NCBI GenBank assembly: GCA_945787575.1
Contig: CALZKB010000033.1
Span: 1 to 42,293 of the forward strand
Length of the DNA: 42,293 nt
From: Thermoanaerobaculia bacterium
GTDB lineage: Bacteria; Acidobacteriota; Thermoanaerobaculia; Multivoradales; JAHEKO01
Reading direction: 5' to 3'
Numbering within the stretch: position 1 is the first letter of the stretch; each line of letters opens with the position of its first letter. The translations under genes and the position numbers were made by a program. Positions 15,718 to 24,826 of the stretch are shown piece by piece. The notes below the pieces were generated by a model. That model was not told where the DNA came from and did not search any database. It saw nothing but the letters and a program-made list of their open reading frames with translations.

Positions 15718-17292
15718 ATGACCGCGGCGGCCCGCCGATCGGCTGCCGCGGCCGGCAGGCGAGAGACTCTCGTTCCCGCCTTGCTCGCCGCGGTGGGCTG
15801 TGTCGCCTACGTCGTCACCGCGTATCGCCTCGTGGGCGACTTCGGCCTCCCCCTCGACGACGGCTATATCCATCTTCAGTTCGCCCGCAACCTCGCCGCG
15901 GGGCATGGACTCTCGTACGAGAGCGGCCGACTGGTGGCCGGTTCGACGGCGCCGCTGTGGACCGCCCTTCTCGCGCTGCTGGGCTTTCTGCCCGGCTCGC
16001 CGGTGCTGTGGGCTCAAGGTCTCGGAGCCGCGCTCTTCGCGTTGGCGATCGCGCCGGTCGTCGGTCTCGCCGAGGATCTCGGCGCCGGCCGGGGGCTCGC
16101 GGCCTTTGCGGGGTTGATGACGGCGACGACCGGCCCCTTGGTCTGGGCCGCCGTGTCCGGACTCGAGATTCCGCTCTTCGTCTTGCTCAGCGTGTTCGGC
16201 GTCCGGCGTCACCTGAGAGATCGCCAGCAGTCGAGCGGCATCGCCACTTCGCTGCCGATTCTGGCGTTGGCGGCGTTGGCGCGTCCAGAGGGCGCCCTGC
16301 TGCTCGGCCTCGCGACGTTCGACCGCTGGCTCGCGCACGACCGCCGGCCGCGCGCCACATGGCGCTCGCTCTGGCCGGGGGCCGCGGTCGCGGCACTCGT
16401 CATCGTGCCGGTCGTCCTGTTCAACTCGGGGATCTCCGGCTCGCCGTTGCCGACGACCTTCGCCGCGAAAGGTGCGGGCTGGCATCGCGCGACGCCCGAT
16501 CTGAAGTATCTCCACACCGTCTTCGGCATTCTCTTTCGCTCCCAGCCCTACCTGACGTGGCTGGCGGCCGCTGGGGTGGTGGGTCTGTTCGTTCCGAGGG
16601 AGCGGGCGCAGGCTCACGGCTTCCTGCCCGCCGCCTGGTGCGTCGGCTTGCCGATCGCCTATTCGATCATCGGTTCGACCGAGGCGCCGCTGGTCGGCAA
16701 CTTCGGCCGCTACTTCTACCCGCTCTTCCCCTTCGTCAGGCCGAACCTCGCGAGCCCTCCGGCGCTCGACGCCCTGCTCGGCAGGAATCCGACCCTCCCC
16801 GCCAGGGTGCTGATCGCCGCCTTGGCGCTTGTCATGTCGATCCCGTCGCTCGGGCATCTCGTCGATCTGGCCGGTCGATTCAGCCAGAACGTGCGCAATG
16901 TCCAAGACGGCGACGTGGCGGCGGCCCGTTGGCTGGCCGCCCGACTGCCGCCGGAGGCGATCCTCGCGGTCAACGACGTCGGAGCGCTCAAGTTCATGCT
17001 TCCCGAGCATCGAGTGCTCGATCTGGCGGGCATCGTCACACCGGAGCTCGCCGTGTACACTCGGGTCGCGCTCGCCGCGGGGAGACCTCGAGGAGACGGA
17101 GTCCGAGCCTACCTCGCGCAAGCGAGGCCCGACTACCTCGTCATCTTCCCGCGGTGGTTCCCGATCCTGTTAGCCAACGAGCCTCGCTATCGACCGGTCA
17201 AGGAGTTCGTCGTGCCCGACAACGTAACCCTCGGTGGAGATCGGGTCGTCGTCTTCGAGACTCCGTGGACCCGCGGGCGGTTGGCGCCGTGA
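15718..17292 (+). CDS. GT-C-type polytopic glycosyltransferase, AftB-like signature
   Basis: 524 residues with about ten hydrophobic helices. The first loop after helix 1 carries the GT-C acidic pair in LDDGYIHLQFARNL (Asp47, Asp48), followed by AGHGLSYESG and GSTAPLWTALLA (75-86). This run of motifs is typical of polyprenyl-phosphate-sugar-dependent transferases related to mycobacterial AftB. LARPEGALL follows in mid-protein. A C-terminal soluble domain (from about 400) has the pattern ILAVNDVGALKF. It should move a sugar from a lipid-phosphate carrier onto an acceptor on the outer face of the inner membrane; donor and acceptor are unknown. The stop overlaps the start of the next gene (GTGA), so it is co-translated with a DegT aminotransferase. 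Confidence 0.82.
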   Translation: MTAAARRSAAAAGRRETLVPALLAAVGCVAYVVTAYRLVGDFGLPLDDGYIHLQFARNLAAGHGLSYESGRLVAGSTAPLWTALLALLGFLPGSPVLWAQGLGAALFALAIAPVVGLAEDLGAGRGLAAFAGLMTATTGPLVWAAVSGLEIPLFVLLSVFGVRRHLRDRQQSSGIATSLPILALAALARPEGALLLGLATFDRWLAHDRRPRATWRSLWPGAAVAALVIVPVVLFNSGISGSPLPTTFAAKGAGWHRATPDLKYLHTVFGILFRSQPYLTWLAAAGVVGLFVPRERAQAHGFLPAAWCVGLPIAYSIIGSTEAPLVGNFGRYFYPLFPFVRPNLASPPALDALLGRNPTLPARVLIAALALVMSIPSLGHLVDLAGRFSQNVRNVQDGDVAAARWLAARLPPEAILAVNDVGALKFMLPEHRVLDLAGIVTPELAVYTRVALAAGRPRGDGVRAYLAQARPDYLVIFPRWFPILLANEPRYRPVKEFVVPDNVTLGGDRVVVFETPWTRGRLAP

Positions 17293-18410
17293 GCGAGCGG
17301 CTCACGGTTCCCGCGTTCGATCTCGCACGCGCCGCCCGCCGAATCGAAGGGCCGCTGGCCGACCGTTGGGCTCGCCTCCTGGAGCGCACCGCATTCGTCG
17401 GCGGAGAAGAAGTCCAAGAGTTCGAGGAAGCCTTCGCGTCGTTTCTCGAAGTCCGGGCGTGCGTCGGAGTCGCCAACGGCACCGACGCCCTCGTGCTGGC
17501 GCTCGAGGCGCTCGGGGTCGGCCCTGGAGACGAGGTGATCGTCCCGAGCTTCACCTTCATCGCGACCGCCGCGACCGTTGCCTGGCTGGGCGCAGTCCCG
17601 GTATTCGCCGACGTCGATCCGGCGACGCTGAACCTCGACGTCACCGACGCGGCGCGCAGGGTCACCCCGAAGACCGTCGGCGTCGTCGGTGTCCACCTCT
17701 ACGGCTGCCCGTTCGACGTGCGGGCGTCGCTCGAGCTGTGTGCCGAGCACGACCTGTGGCTCGTCGAGGACTCGGCGCAGGCCCACGGGGCGCGGTTCGA
17801 GAGTCGGCGGGTCGGCGGATTCGGCCGGCTGGCCACCTGGAGCTTCTATCCGTCGAAGAACCTCGGCTGTTTCGGTGACGGTGGCGCCGTGACCACCGAC
17901 GATCCGGAGCTCGCCGCCCGAGTTCGGCTGCTCGCCAACCACGGCGCGACAGGTCGCTACCGACACGAGCGGGTCGGGCTCAACAGTCGGCTCGACGCTC
18001 TCCAAGCGGCCGTGCTCAACTGTCGACTCCCGCTGCTCGACGAGGACAACGCCACCCGTCGGCGGATCGCCGACCGCTACCGTTCCGCTCTCGCCGGCGT
18101 GGGTGGGATCGACGCCCTCGCCGAGCCGGTCGACGTCGAGAGCGTCGTGCATCAGTTCACGGTGCGGAGCGAGCGCCGGGATGCGCTGCAGGCGTCGCTC
18201 GCGGAGCGAGGGGTCGGTTCGGCGGTTCACTATCCGACGCCGCTGCACCTCCAGCCGGCATTCGCCGGGCGCGGCGAGCCACCGGCGCTGCCCGCGGCCG
18301 AGGCCGCCGCTCGCGAAGTGCTGTGCCTGCCGGTGTTCCCAGAGCTCAGCGACGCCGAGATCGACGTGGTGATCTCAGCGCTCGTCCACTTCGCCGGCAC
18401 TGGCGAGTAG
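17289..18410 (+). CDS. DegT/DnrJ/EryC1 (StrS) family sugar aminotransferase
   Basis: 373 residues from a GTG overlapping the previous stop. It is a PLP fold-type I enzyme of the nucleotide-sugar aminotransferase class: the cofactor loop GVANGTDALVLAL (60-72), VPSFTFIATA (85-94), the acidic EDSAQAHGA (160-168) that contacts the pyridine nitrogen, and Lys190 in SFYPSKNLGCFGDGGA, which forms the Schiff base. The late HYPTPLHLQ motif is typical of FdtB/DesV-like members that act on 3- or 4-keto sugars. It should transfer an amino group from glutamate to a keto nucleotide sugar. Its 3' end overlaps the convergent gene by 36 bases. Regiospecificity cannot be read from the sequence. Confidence 0.9.
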   Translation: MSERLTVPAFDLARAARRIEGPLADRWARLLERTAFVGGEEVQEFEEAFASFLEVRACVGVANGTDALVLALEALGVGPGDEVIVPSFTFIATAATVAWLGAVPVFADVDPATLNLDVTDAARRVTPKTVGVVGVHLYGCPFDVRASLELCAEHDLWLVEDSAQAHGARFESRRVGGFGRLATWSFYPSKNLGCFGDGGAVTTDDPELAARVRLLANHGATGRYRHERVGLNSRLDALQAAVLNCRLPLLDEDNATRRRIADRYRSALAGVGGIDALAEPVDVESVVHQFTVRSERRDALQASLAERGVGSAVHYPTPLHLQPAFAGRGEPPALPAAEAAAREVLCLPVFPELSDAEIDVVISALVHFAGTGE

Positions 18411-19898
18411 GGCGAGATCGAAGTCCTGGTCACCGAGCGTCACGAGATGCTCGGCGGGCGCGAAATCGTCACGCAGCTCGATCAGGTCGGCGGTCTCGTA
18501 CTGCCAGTCGGTCAGATCGCGGACAATCTCGGTCAACGGCATGGGGAGATCCTCGGCGGCGGCCGTCGCGGCTCGTACCTCGAGCTCGGCTCGCGAGGGT
18601 TGTGGCGAGTCGTTGGCGACGAGCAGCACGTTCCCCGCTCCGCGGACCTTGAAGACGAGGGTCGTGCGGAAGCTCTCGCGGAGGGTGTGAAGAAGGGAGC
18701 GGGAGAAGGGATCTTCGAGTCCCGCCGCCAAGTTGAGGGCGACGGAACCTTGCGGGGTGAGGTGGTCGCGGGCGACCGCGAAGAACTCCCGGGTCGTCAG
18801 ATGAAAAGGGACGGCGAGGCCGATATAGGCGTCGACGTAGATGAGGTCCCAGGTGAGGGAGCTCCGATTCAAGAACTGGCGGCCGTCACCGATGTGTACG
18901 CGGTCGCCGTCGTCGGGTCGCCAAAAGCCGAACTGCTCGGCCATTTCGGGTACCGCCGGATCGAGCTCGACGTAGTCGACGACGAGGCCGGGGGCGGCTC
19001 GGTGCAGGACCCGAGAGACGAGGCCGCCACCCATGCCGATGGCAAGGACGCGTCGGAGCCGGGGTGTCGCCAGCAGCGCCGCGCCCGCGTAGTGGATGTA
19101 GCGAGAGGCGATCTCGCCGGAGTCCAGCCAGATGGCGGACTGGGTGACCCGGTCGCTGCGCAAGTAACGGGCTCCAGCGCGGTCGAAGATCTCGAGCGTC
19201 TGGTAGGCGGTGCCGCGGACGGCGACGACCTCTTCGGAGCGAGCTCCGCCGTCGTCGCGGACGGCGAAGACCGCGAGGGCGACGAGAATCGCGAGCGCGG
19301 GCTCCCACGGTCGCCGCATCTTGTCGGCGAGGGAGAGCGCCGCCGTGGCCCCCGCGCCGAGCGCCAACGCGGCGAGGATCTGCGTCACCGGGAAACGAGG
19401 AATCGCGACGAATGTGCACAGCAAGGTCCCGGCGAGAGAGCCGACGGTGGAGACGGCGTAGATCCGGCCGCTCGTCTTGCCGAGGCGCGCGAGATCGTCG
19501 GCGGCGAGCCGGATGACGAACGGGGAGACCATGCCGAAGAGGACGCCGGGGACACCGAAGAGCAAGGTGCACGCGAGCAGCGTTCCGCCCGGAGACGCGG
19601 CGGTCAGGTCAGCGACGGCGCGCGTCACTTCGGCGCTCCACAGCCGCAGCGCGAGAAGCCAGAGGGCGCTCAGCAGGAGCAATCGCCCGAGCGCGGCCAG
19701 CGAGGGATGACGATCGGCGAGCCGCCCTCCCCAGAAGTAGCCGAGCGACATCGAAGCCAGGAACACGCTGATGATCGAGCCCCAGACGTAGACGCTGTTG
19801 CCGAAGTAAGGGGCTAGAATCCGGCTGGCGAGGATCTCCAACGCCATCAAGAGCGCGCCGCAGAGACCGGCGAGGAGAGGGAGGATCATTCGGGTCAT
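18375..19898 (-). CDS. membrane-bound spermidine-synthase-like protein (fused transporter-like and SAM-fold domains)
   Basis: 507 residues. Residues 1 to about 215 form six or seven membrane helices that begin like this fused family (GALLMALEILASRILAPYFGNSVYVWG, in overlapping pieces). The rest is a spermidine-synthase fold: LAIGMGGGLVSR (nucleotide loop), VELDPAV, HIGDGRQFL, DLIYVDAY and VPFHLTTREFF. Polyamine-specific residues are not obvious, so the product is uncertain. Such fusions are common in bacteria and mostly uncharacterised. Its ATG at 19898 and an ATG of the divergent gene share the bases CATG; a second Met at codon 4 is an alternative start. Its 3' end overlaps the aminotransferase gene by 36 bases. 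Confidence 0.85.
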   Translation of the reverse strand: MTRMILPLLAGLCGALLMALEILASRILAPYFGNSVYVWGSIISVFLASMSLGYFWGGRLADRHPSLAALGRLLLLSALWLLALRLWSAEVTRAVADLTAASPGGTLLACTLLFGVPGVLFGMVSPFVIRLAADDLARLGKTSGRIYAVSTVGSLAGTLLCTFVAIPRFPVTQILAALALGAGATAALSLADKMRRPWEPALAILVALAVFAVRDDGGARSEEVVAVRGTAYQTLEIFDRAGARYLRSDRVTQSAIWLDSGEIASRYIHYAGAALLATPRLRRVLAIGMGGGLVSRVLHRAAPGLVVDYVELDPAVPEMAEQFGFWRPDDGDRVHIGDGRQFLNRSSLTWDLIYVDAYIGLAVPFHLTTREFFAVARDHLTPQGSVALNLAAGLEDPFSRSLLHTLRESFRTTLVFKVRGAGNVLLVANDSPQPSRAELEVRAATAAAEDLPMPLTEIVRDLTDWQYETADLIELRDDFAPAEHLVTLGDQDFDLALLASAGEVDER

Positions 19899-19920
19899 GG
19901 GCTTTCTCGAGGGGCGGGCT

Positions 19921-21402
19921 ATGGTAGCTCAGGTCGCGCTCGCGTTCAGCTGCGTGGCGCTCACCGTGGTCCCCTTCCTCGGCATCGACCTGGTGCCCAG
20001 TACCGATCTGCCCCAGCACCTGGGCCAGATGCGCCTCTTCGAGCGTGCCTGGAACGATCCCGCCAGCGGGCTCACCATCCAGTGGGGCACCCCCTACTGG
20101 CTGGTCTACGCAGTGGTGGCCGTCGCCTGGGTCGCGCTCCCCCCGCTGGCGGCGGCGTGGGCTGCCGCCTTGGGGCTTCTCGTGCTGCAAACGGTGTCGA
20201 TCCAGATCCTCGGGACGGGCCTCGGGCGGCCGCTGGCGGCGAGGGCGCTGGCCACCGCGTTCGTCTTCAACCAGCTCTTCTACTGGGGATTCCTGAACTT
20301 CCAGTTCGGCTGGCTGCCGTTCGTCGCCTGGTTCTTGGTCAGCCGCCGACGCCCAGGCGAGGGCGAGGCGGCATGGAAAGAGCCGGTGATCTTCGCCGGT
20401 CTGGCGGTCGTCCTCTACCTCTCTCACGCGCTTTGGTTCGCCCTCGCCGTGGCCTGGTTGCCGCTCGAGGCCTGGCTCAGCGGCCGCCGGCGCGAGGAGC
20501 TCGGCCGGCGCCTGGTCGGGTTGGCGCCGGTCGCCTTGGCCGCCGCCGGCTGGTTCATCCAGGTGCGCTCGTCGAGCTTCGCGACCGGCGCCGAGTGGGG
20601 CCTTCAGCAGTTCAGTCGCATCGACTTGCGGTCGATCGTGCTCGGAGCGCTCGGCGGGGTCCGGCACCCGGTGGAGTTGATCGTCGTGATCGCCGCGCTG
20701 CTGTGGATCGCGCTGGCCCTCGTCGCCCATCGCCGGGAGCCCTGGCTCGGCTGCGATCGCTACCTCGCGACTCTCACGCTCGTCTTCGTCGTGCTCTACG
20801 CGGTGTTGCCGGACAAGTACGTCAACACCATTCGCTTCAGCAGCCGATGGCTGCCCTATCTGTTCATCACCGCCTTGCTCGCGGTCGGTCGCCCGCCGTT
20901 GGGCAAGATCGGCCGAGCGGCCGTGGCCGGCCTGTTGCTGGTCGCTCTGGTGGCGACGACCGCCGTTGCGTGGCGAGGCTTCGAGGAGACGGAGCTGGCC
21001 GGCTTCAGCGAAGCGCTCACGGCGCTGCCCGACTCGCCGCGCCGGGTTCTGGGCCTCAACTACCTCGAGGAGAGCCGCTATCTCTGGGTTCGACCGTTCA
21101 GGCAGAAGTTCGCCTGGGCTCAGGTCGCGAAGCGTGGGGAGCTGAGCTTCTCGTTCGGCTACTTCGCGACGAGCCTCGTGGTCTACGACGACTTGGATCG
21201 AGTGGTCTGGACGCGCAACCTCGACAACTACCCGGAGCTCCTGCAAGCGACCGATTTCGAGCACTTCGATTTCGTGTTGGTTGGGGGCGGTCCGGACGCC
21301 CATGCCCGAATGAGCCGCTTCCCGGAGCTGGCGGCCGTGACCTCCGGCGGCCTCTGGCGGTTGTACCAGGCGGCAGCCGGTGGCGCTCCCGAGCAGCCTT
21401 AG
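19921..21402 (+). CDS. polytopic membrane protein, GT-C-like
   Basis: 493 residues from the ATG at 19921, chosen because GAGGGG lies 6 bases upstream; an ATG at 19897 would add 8 residues and coincide with the opposite gene's start. About ten hydrophobic helices span residues 1-345. An acidic loop follows helix 1 (STDLPQHLGQMRLFERAW), placed like the GT-C catalytic Asp, with a possible second motif in GTPYWLVYAV. A soluble C-terminal part (from about 350) contains RRVLGLNYLEESRYLW. Membrane location is certain; sugar transfer is inferred from the fold pattern and neighbours. It is followed within about 60 bases by a methyltransferase gene. Confidence 0.75.
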   Translation: MVAQVALAFSCVALTVVPFLGIDLVPSTDLPQHLGQMRLFERAWNDPASGLTIQWGTPYWLVYAVVAVAWVALPPLAAAWAAALGLLVLQTVSIQILGTGLGRPLAARALATAFVFNQLFYWGFLNFQFGWLPFVAWFLVSRRRPGEGEAAWKEPVIFAGLAVVLYLSHALWFALAVAWLPLEAWLSGRRREELGRRLVGLAPVALAAAGWFIQVRSSSFATGAEWGLQQFSRIDLRSIVLGALGGVRHPVELIVVIAALLWIALALVAHRREPWLGCDRYLATLTLVFVVLYAVLPDKYVNTIRFSSRWLPYLFITALLAVGRPPLGKIGRAAVAGLLLVALVATTAVAWRGFEETELAGFSEALTALPDSPRRVLGLNYLEESRYLWVRPFRQKFAWAQVAKRGELSFSFGYFATSLVVYDDLDRVVWTRNLDNYPELLQATDFEHFDFVLVGGGPDAHARMSRFPELAAVTSGGLWRLYQAAAGGAPEQP

Positions 21403-21445
21403 TACCACCGCTTCAGAGAGGCGGGAGGCGACCGGGGCCTTCCGC

Positions 21446-21451
21446 TATGCT
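21446..21451 (+). promoter_or_regulatory. candidate -10 element before a methyltransferase
   Basis: TATGCT stands 10 bases before the ATG at 21462 and contains the alternative ATG at 21447. If it is a -10 element, only the downstream ATG is transcribed. Confidence 0.4.
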
Positions 21452-21461
21452 CGCGAGACCG

Positions 21462-22355
21462 ATGCCTGCCGCGACCTCTCCCGAGCCCCAGACGGTCGAC
21501 CCACGCGCCTACTCGAACGCACTCGAGCGCCTGGACAATGGGGTTTGGAGCTCCGGAACGGGCGTCGAGCTGTCCTATCCCGAGGACGGCAATGAGCAGT
21601 GTCTGGCAGTCGAGGAGGGGTCGTTCTGGTTCCTGCATCGCAACGCCGTGATCGTCGATACCCTCCATCGGCATCCACCGCCGGGCCCGCTCTTCGATGT
21701 CGGTGCCGGCAACGGCTTTGTGTCGATGGCGATCCACGAGGCCGGTCTACCGGTGGTGGTGATCGAGCCCGGCCCCAGAGGCTCCGCCAATGCCAGGGCC
21801 CGGGGACTCGACCCGGTGATTCAAGCTTCGCTGGAGGGTGCCGGCTTCGCACCGGGCTCACTGCCTGCGATCGCGTTCTTCGACGTGGTGGAGCACGTCG
21901 AAGACGACCTTGGACTACTGACCCTGGCGACCGCTCTGCTCGAGCCCGGAGGGAGGACCTATCTCACCGTGCCCGCCCACCGCTGGCTGTGGTCCGAGGA
22001 CGACGAGCGAGCGGGCCACTTTCGCCGCTACGACCGGCAGAGTCTGACTCGGCTGTTGGCCAAAGCGGGCCTGACGGTCGAGTGGGTCTCGCACTTCTTC
22101 GTGCCGTTGCCGCCGCCGATCCTGCTCTCGCGAGTATGGCTGGCGCGGTTCAGGCAGGAGGGGTGGAGCGCGACTCGAGCGGTGGCTCAGCACGATGTCC
22201 GATCGAGTCGGCTGTCGCCTCTCTTGGCTTGGGCGCTCGCCCTCGAGCGCCGGTGGCTCGATCGCGACCGCGCTCTGCCGTTCGGTTCCAGCCTGATCGC
22301 GGTCGCCCGTCGAAGCGGAGGCGAGGCGGCGGGGAATCGCCCGAATGTCCGGTGA
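21462..22355 (+). CDS. class I SAM-dependent methyltransferase
   Basis: 297 residues. A Rossmann methyltransferase fold is shown by FDVGAGNGFVSMAI (motif I, about 78-91), VVVIEPGP (motif II) and IAFFDVVEHVEDD (motif IV, about 137-149). This is the UbiE/Coq5-like layout common in small-molecule and sugar methyltransferases. A WLWSEDDERAGHFRRYD segment (about 184-200) is typical of a polysaccharide-cluster subgroup. A hydrophobic patch, FVPLPPPILLSRVWLA, near residue 215 may bind membrane. The next methyltransferase gene overlaps by 11 bases, so the two are likely made together. The substrate is unknown. Confidence 0.85.
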   Translation: MPAATSPEPQTVDPRAYSNALERLDNGVWSSGTGVELSYPEDGNEQCLAVEEGSFWFLHRNAVIVDTLHRHPPPGPLFDVGAGNGFVSMAIHEAGLPVVVIEPGPRGSANARARGLDPVIQASLEGAGFAPGSLPAIAFFDVVEHVEDDLGLLTLATALLEPGGRTYLTVPAHRWLWSEDDERAGHFRRYDRQSLTRLLAKAGLTVEWVSHFFVPLPPPILLSRVWLARFRQEGWSATRAVAQHDVRSSRLSPLLAWALALERRWLDRDRALPFGSSLIAVARRSGGEAAGNRPNVR

Positions 22356-23007
22356 TGCCGGCCGCGCCCACTCGGATGCGGGCCTGAAGCGGTTGTTGCT
22401 TCTGCCGGCGATCTACAGCGGGCTTCAGCGCTTGCTCGGCGCCGAGCGCTCGCGGGCTGTCTTCAGCCGCGACTACATCGCCGCGCAGCCGGGAGACTCC
22501 GTTCTCGACCTCGGCTGTGGCGCCGGGGATATCCTCCCCCACCTGCCAGAGGGAGTGCGCTACACGGGGATCGACATCAACCCCTCCTACATCGAGAGTG
22601 CCGCCGCTCGATTCGGCGCCAGGGGTCACTTTTTGGTCGGCGACGTTGCCGAGCTCGACCCGGTCAGTGTCGGAGGGCCGTTCGATCGCGTCCTGATGGT
22701 GGCGCTCTTGCATCATCTGGACGGCGCCGAAGCCGAGAGCCTACTCGCGAGCGCGGCGCGACTGCTTTCGCCTGGAGGGTCGGTCGTGACCTTTGACTGT
22801 GTCCTCGTTGAGCGTCAGCCTCGTATGGCCCGATTCCTGATCGAGCGGGACCGTGGGCGGCGGGTTCGGACCCCGGAGGGCTACCGAGCGGTCCTCGGCC
22901 GTGAGTTCGAAAAGGTCGAAGACGAGGTCCGACACGATCTCCTGCGGGTGCCCTACACCCACTACATCGCGCGCGCTTCGCGGCCGCGTCTTCGACGAGG
23001 CTCCTAG
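22345..23007 (+). CDS. class I SAM-dependent methyltransferase
   Basis: 220 residues. Motif I is VLDLGCGAGDILPHL (53-67), then YTGIDINPSYI (motif II), GDVAEL and DRVLMVALLHHLD (motif IV). The C-terminal part (VRTPEGYRAVL and RVPYTHYIARA) resembles small ubiquinone/menaquinone-type methyltransferases. It begins within the end of the previous methyltransferase and ends in a 4-base overlap with the convergent membrane gene. Tandem methyltransferases suggest two methylations on one glycolipid or glycan; this is inference. Confidence 0.85.
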   Translation: MSGDAGRAHSDAGLKRLLLLPAIYSGLQRLLGAERSRAVFSRDYIAAQPGDSVLDLGCGAGDILPHLPEGVRYTGIDINPSYIESAAARFGARGHFLVGDVAELDPVSVGGPFDRVLMVALLHHLDGAEAESLLASAARLLSPGGSVVTFDCVLVERQPRMARFLIERDRGRRVRTPEGYRAVLGREFEKVEDEVRHDLLRVPYTHYIARASRPRLRRGS

Positions 23008-24716
23008 TCGCTGACGAAGACGTCGCCACCGGGCAGCAACGGCAGGTCGCTCGGCAGGCGATCGAGAGTCGGTCCGATCCAGGCGATGACGGCGCCGGAA
23101 TTCGGCAAAGCGATCGAATGCTCCCCGCGTTCGAGGCTCACGGTCGTTCCCGAGGGAACTTCGGAGCCGTCGATGGCGATCGCCTCGCCGCCCGGCGACA
23201 GGACGACGTAGCGCCCGCTCCGATGCACGCGGTGGCTCTCGGCGAGCGGCCCACCGAGTACATAGAGGTTGCGGCTGATGGCCGTGTAGCGCTCGCCCAT
23301 GAAGCTCCGGTCGGCTCGGCCGAGCCAGCCCCAACGGTAGTTGGTGATCAGCACCGGCGGCGCCTCGGCCGCCATCAGCTCACGAAAGGAGGTTCGCTCT
23401 CCGAGTCGGTAGGAAGGCATGAACAGCGAGTGGAGCATCCAATCGCGGCCTGGCGGCCTCCGCGTGAGCACCAGGCCGGCGGCGTCGAGGACCGGATCTT
23501 CGGGCGACGTGAGTGCCTCGGCAGCCTCGATATGAGCGCGTTGTGCCGAGCCACTCACGCGGCCGATGTGGCCTTCGCTGGTGTTGTAGATGAAGCTGCC
23601 GATGCAGGAGAGCGCCGCGATCACGGCTAGCGCCCAGCGCGCTCCGCGATCGGCGAGGCGCCATAACGAGCCGAACCCGTCGACGGCGGCGAGGAAGAGG
23701 AACGGAATGAGATGAACCAGGTTGTAGGTGTAGGGCACCGGGTTGAGAAGCAGCACGACGAGCATCAGCACTAGCCAGACCGCCGTCACGATCGACGGCC
23801 CCTCGCCGCTCCACCCTTTCCGGCGCGGCTCCCAGGCGAGCCGCACGATCGATCCCGCCGCGAGTGCGGTCAAGTGGGGAACGGAGGAGAGCAGCTCCAG
23901 CAAGCGGCCCCATGGCGAGAACCGGCTCGCGGCGGCGCCCGAGCGGCCGAGCTGGGTCATCTGCTGGATGAAGTCGTCGCCGATGCCGCCGACGGCGAGG
24001 AGACCCATGCCGCCGCCAATTCCCGCCGCGATTCCCGCGACCGTCCAGCCGGCGGCCGCCAACCATCTCGGGCGGGCGCGGCCCCAATACGCCGCCGCCG
24101 CGATCAGCACCAGCCCCGCCGGCCAGACCAACAACGCCTTGAAGGAATTCATCTGCATCCAACCGGCGAGCAGGCCGGCGAGGAAGAACGCGCCGCTGCC
24201 GGCGGACCCACGCGCGGCTCGCTGGGCGAGCGCAAAGAGGCCGAGCGAGCCGGCGAGCATCAACACGTCGTGGCGAATCTCGAAGCCGTGACGCCAGAAC
24301 GGCTCGACCAGGGTCGCGGCCACCAGAGTGGCACTCACGGCCAACCAGCCGCGCGTGCGCGGAGCGAAGAGAGCGATCAGAACCAGGTCGAGGATGAAGA
24401 GTGGCAGAAAGAGCGCCCGCATCTTGAGCAGGATCGTCCAGCTGTCTCCGCCGGCGCCGGCGACCCACGACAAGGGGACGACGAACGGGGAGTAGTAATT
24501 GAGATAGTCCGGAAGGTCGTGGATGCCGAGCAAGGCGGCGTTGTAGGCGACCTGGATCTCGTCGACGTGAAAGTAGCGGTCGAGAGCGAGGGGGATGAGC
24601 TGGTTCGAGACCAGCAACGTCCAGAACGCCAGCAGGATGAGGGCGAGCACCAGCTCCCTGCGGCCTCGGGCCGGGGTCGATCCGCCATTCTGCGGCTGGG
24701 GCTTCGAAACCGTCAT
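23004..24716 (-). CDS. GT-C-type polytopic membrane glycosyltransferase-like protein
   Basis: 570 residues from the ATG at 24716 (an in-frame start at 24758 adds 14 basic residues). Helix 1 (about 22-45) is followed by a loop with the acidic signature RYFHVDEIQVAYNAALL, the place and style of the GT-C catalytic Asp-Glu, then NYYSPFVVPLSW. FWRHGFEIRHDVLML lies near helix 4. About ten helices precede a soluble C-terminal domain (from about 400), which ends in a small beta-sandwich-like part. It probably transfers a sugar from a lipid carrier in the periplasm. It is divergent from the GT2 gene at 24827, which could make such a carrier-linked sugar. Confidence 0.8.
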   Translation of the reverse strand: MTVSKPQPQNGGSTPARGRRELVLALILLAFWTLLVSNQLIPLALDRYFHVDEIQVAYNAALLGIHDLPDYLNYYSPFVVPLSWVAGAGGDSWTILLKMRALFLPLFILDLVLIALFAPRTRGWLAVSATLVAATLVEPFWRHGFEIRHDVLMLAGSLGLFALAQRAARGSAGSGAFFLAGLLAGWMQMNSFKALLVWPAGLVLIAAAAYWGRARPRWLAAAGWTVAGIAAGIGGGMGLLAVGGIGDDFIQQMTQLGRSGAAASRFSPWGRLLELLSSVPHLTALAAGSIVRLAWEPRRKGWSGEGPSIVTAVWLVLMLVVLLLNPVPYTYNLVHLIPFLFLAAVDGFGSLWRLADRGARWALAVIAALSCIGSFIYNTSEGHIGRVSGSAQRAHIEAAEALTSPEDPVLDAAGLVLTRRPPGRDWMLHSLFMPSYRLGERTSFRELMAAEAPPVLITNYRWGWLGRADRSFMGERYTAISRNLYVLGGPLAESHRVHRSGRYVVLSPGGEAIAIDGSEVPSGTTVSLERGEHSIALPNSGAVIAWIGPTLDRLPSDLPLLPGGDVFVSD

Positions 24717-24772
24717 CCGTCTTCTGTACCCGCGCCGCCGGCCGTTCGCCCTTGCCACCGACTCCGGAAGGC

Positions 24773-24778
24773 TATTAT
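24773..24778 (+). promoter_or_regulatory. candidate promoter of the amino-sugar operon
   Basis: TATTAT, with TTGCCA 15 bases upstream (24752-24757), lies about 49 bases before the ATG at 24827. The leader would hold the GGAGG ribosome site. The spacing is shorter than the usual 17 bases. Confidence 0.35.
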
Positions 24779-24826
24779 GACCGTGCCCGAGAGGTGGTTG
24801 CGCGCCGAACGGGATGGAGGCAGGTG

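Noticed and set aside
15547-17121. N-terminal extension of the M20 frame upstream of 15546 (about 525 residues)
   Set aside because: It is Arg/Gln/Glu-rich, has no motifs and is antisense to the GT-C glycosyltransferase gene, which has clear membrane helices and motifs.
15591-17288. Long plus-strand frame ahead of the DegT aminotransferase
   Set aside because: It is low-complexity Arg/Ala/Gly sequence overlapping the GT-C gene in another frame. The aminotransferase begins at the GTG at 17289, coupled to the GT-C stop.
20082-21461. Long frame ahead of the first methyltransferase
   Set aside because: It is a shadow of the membrane protein gene at 19921-21402; the methyltransferase motifs begin only after 21462.
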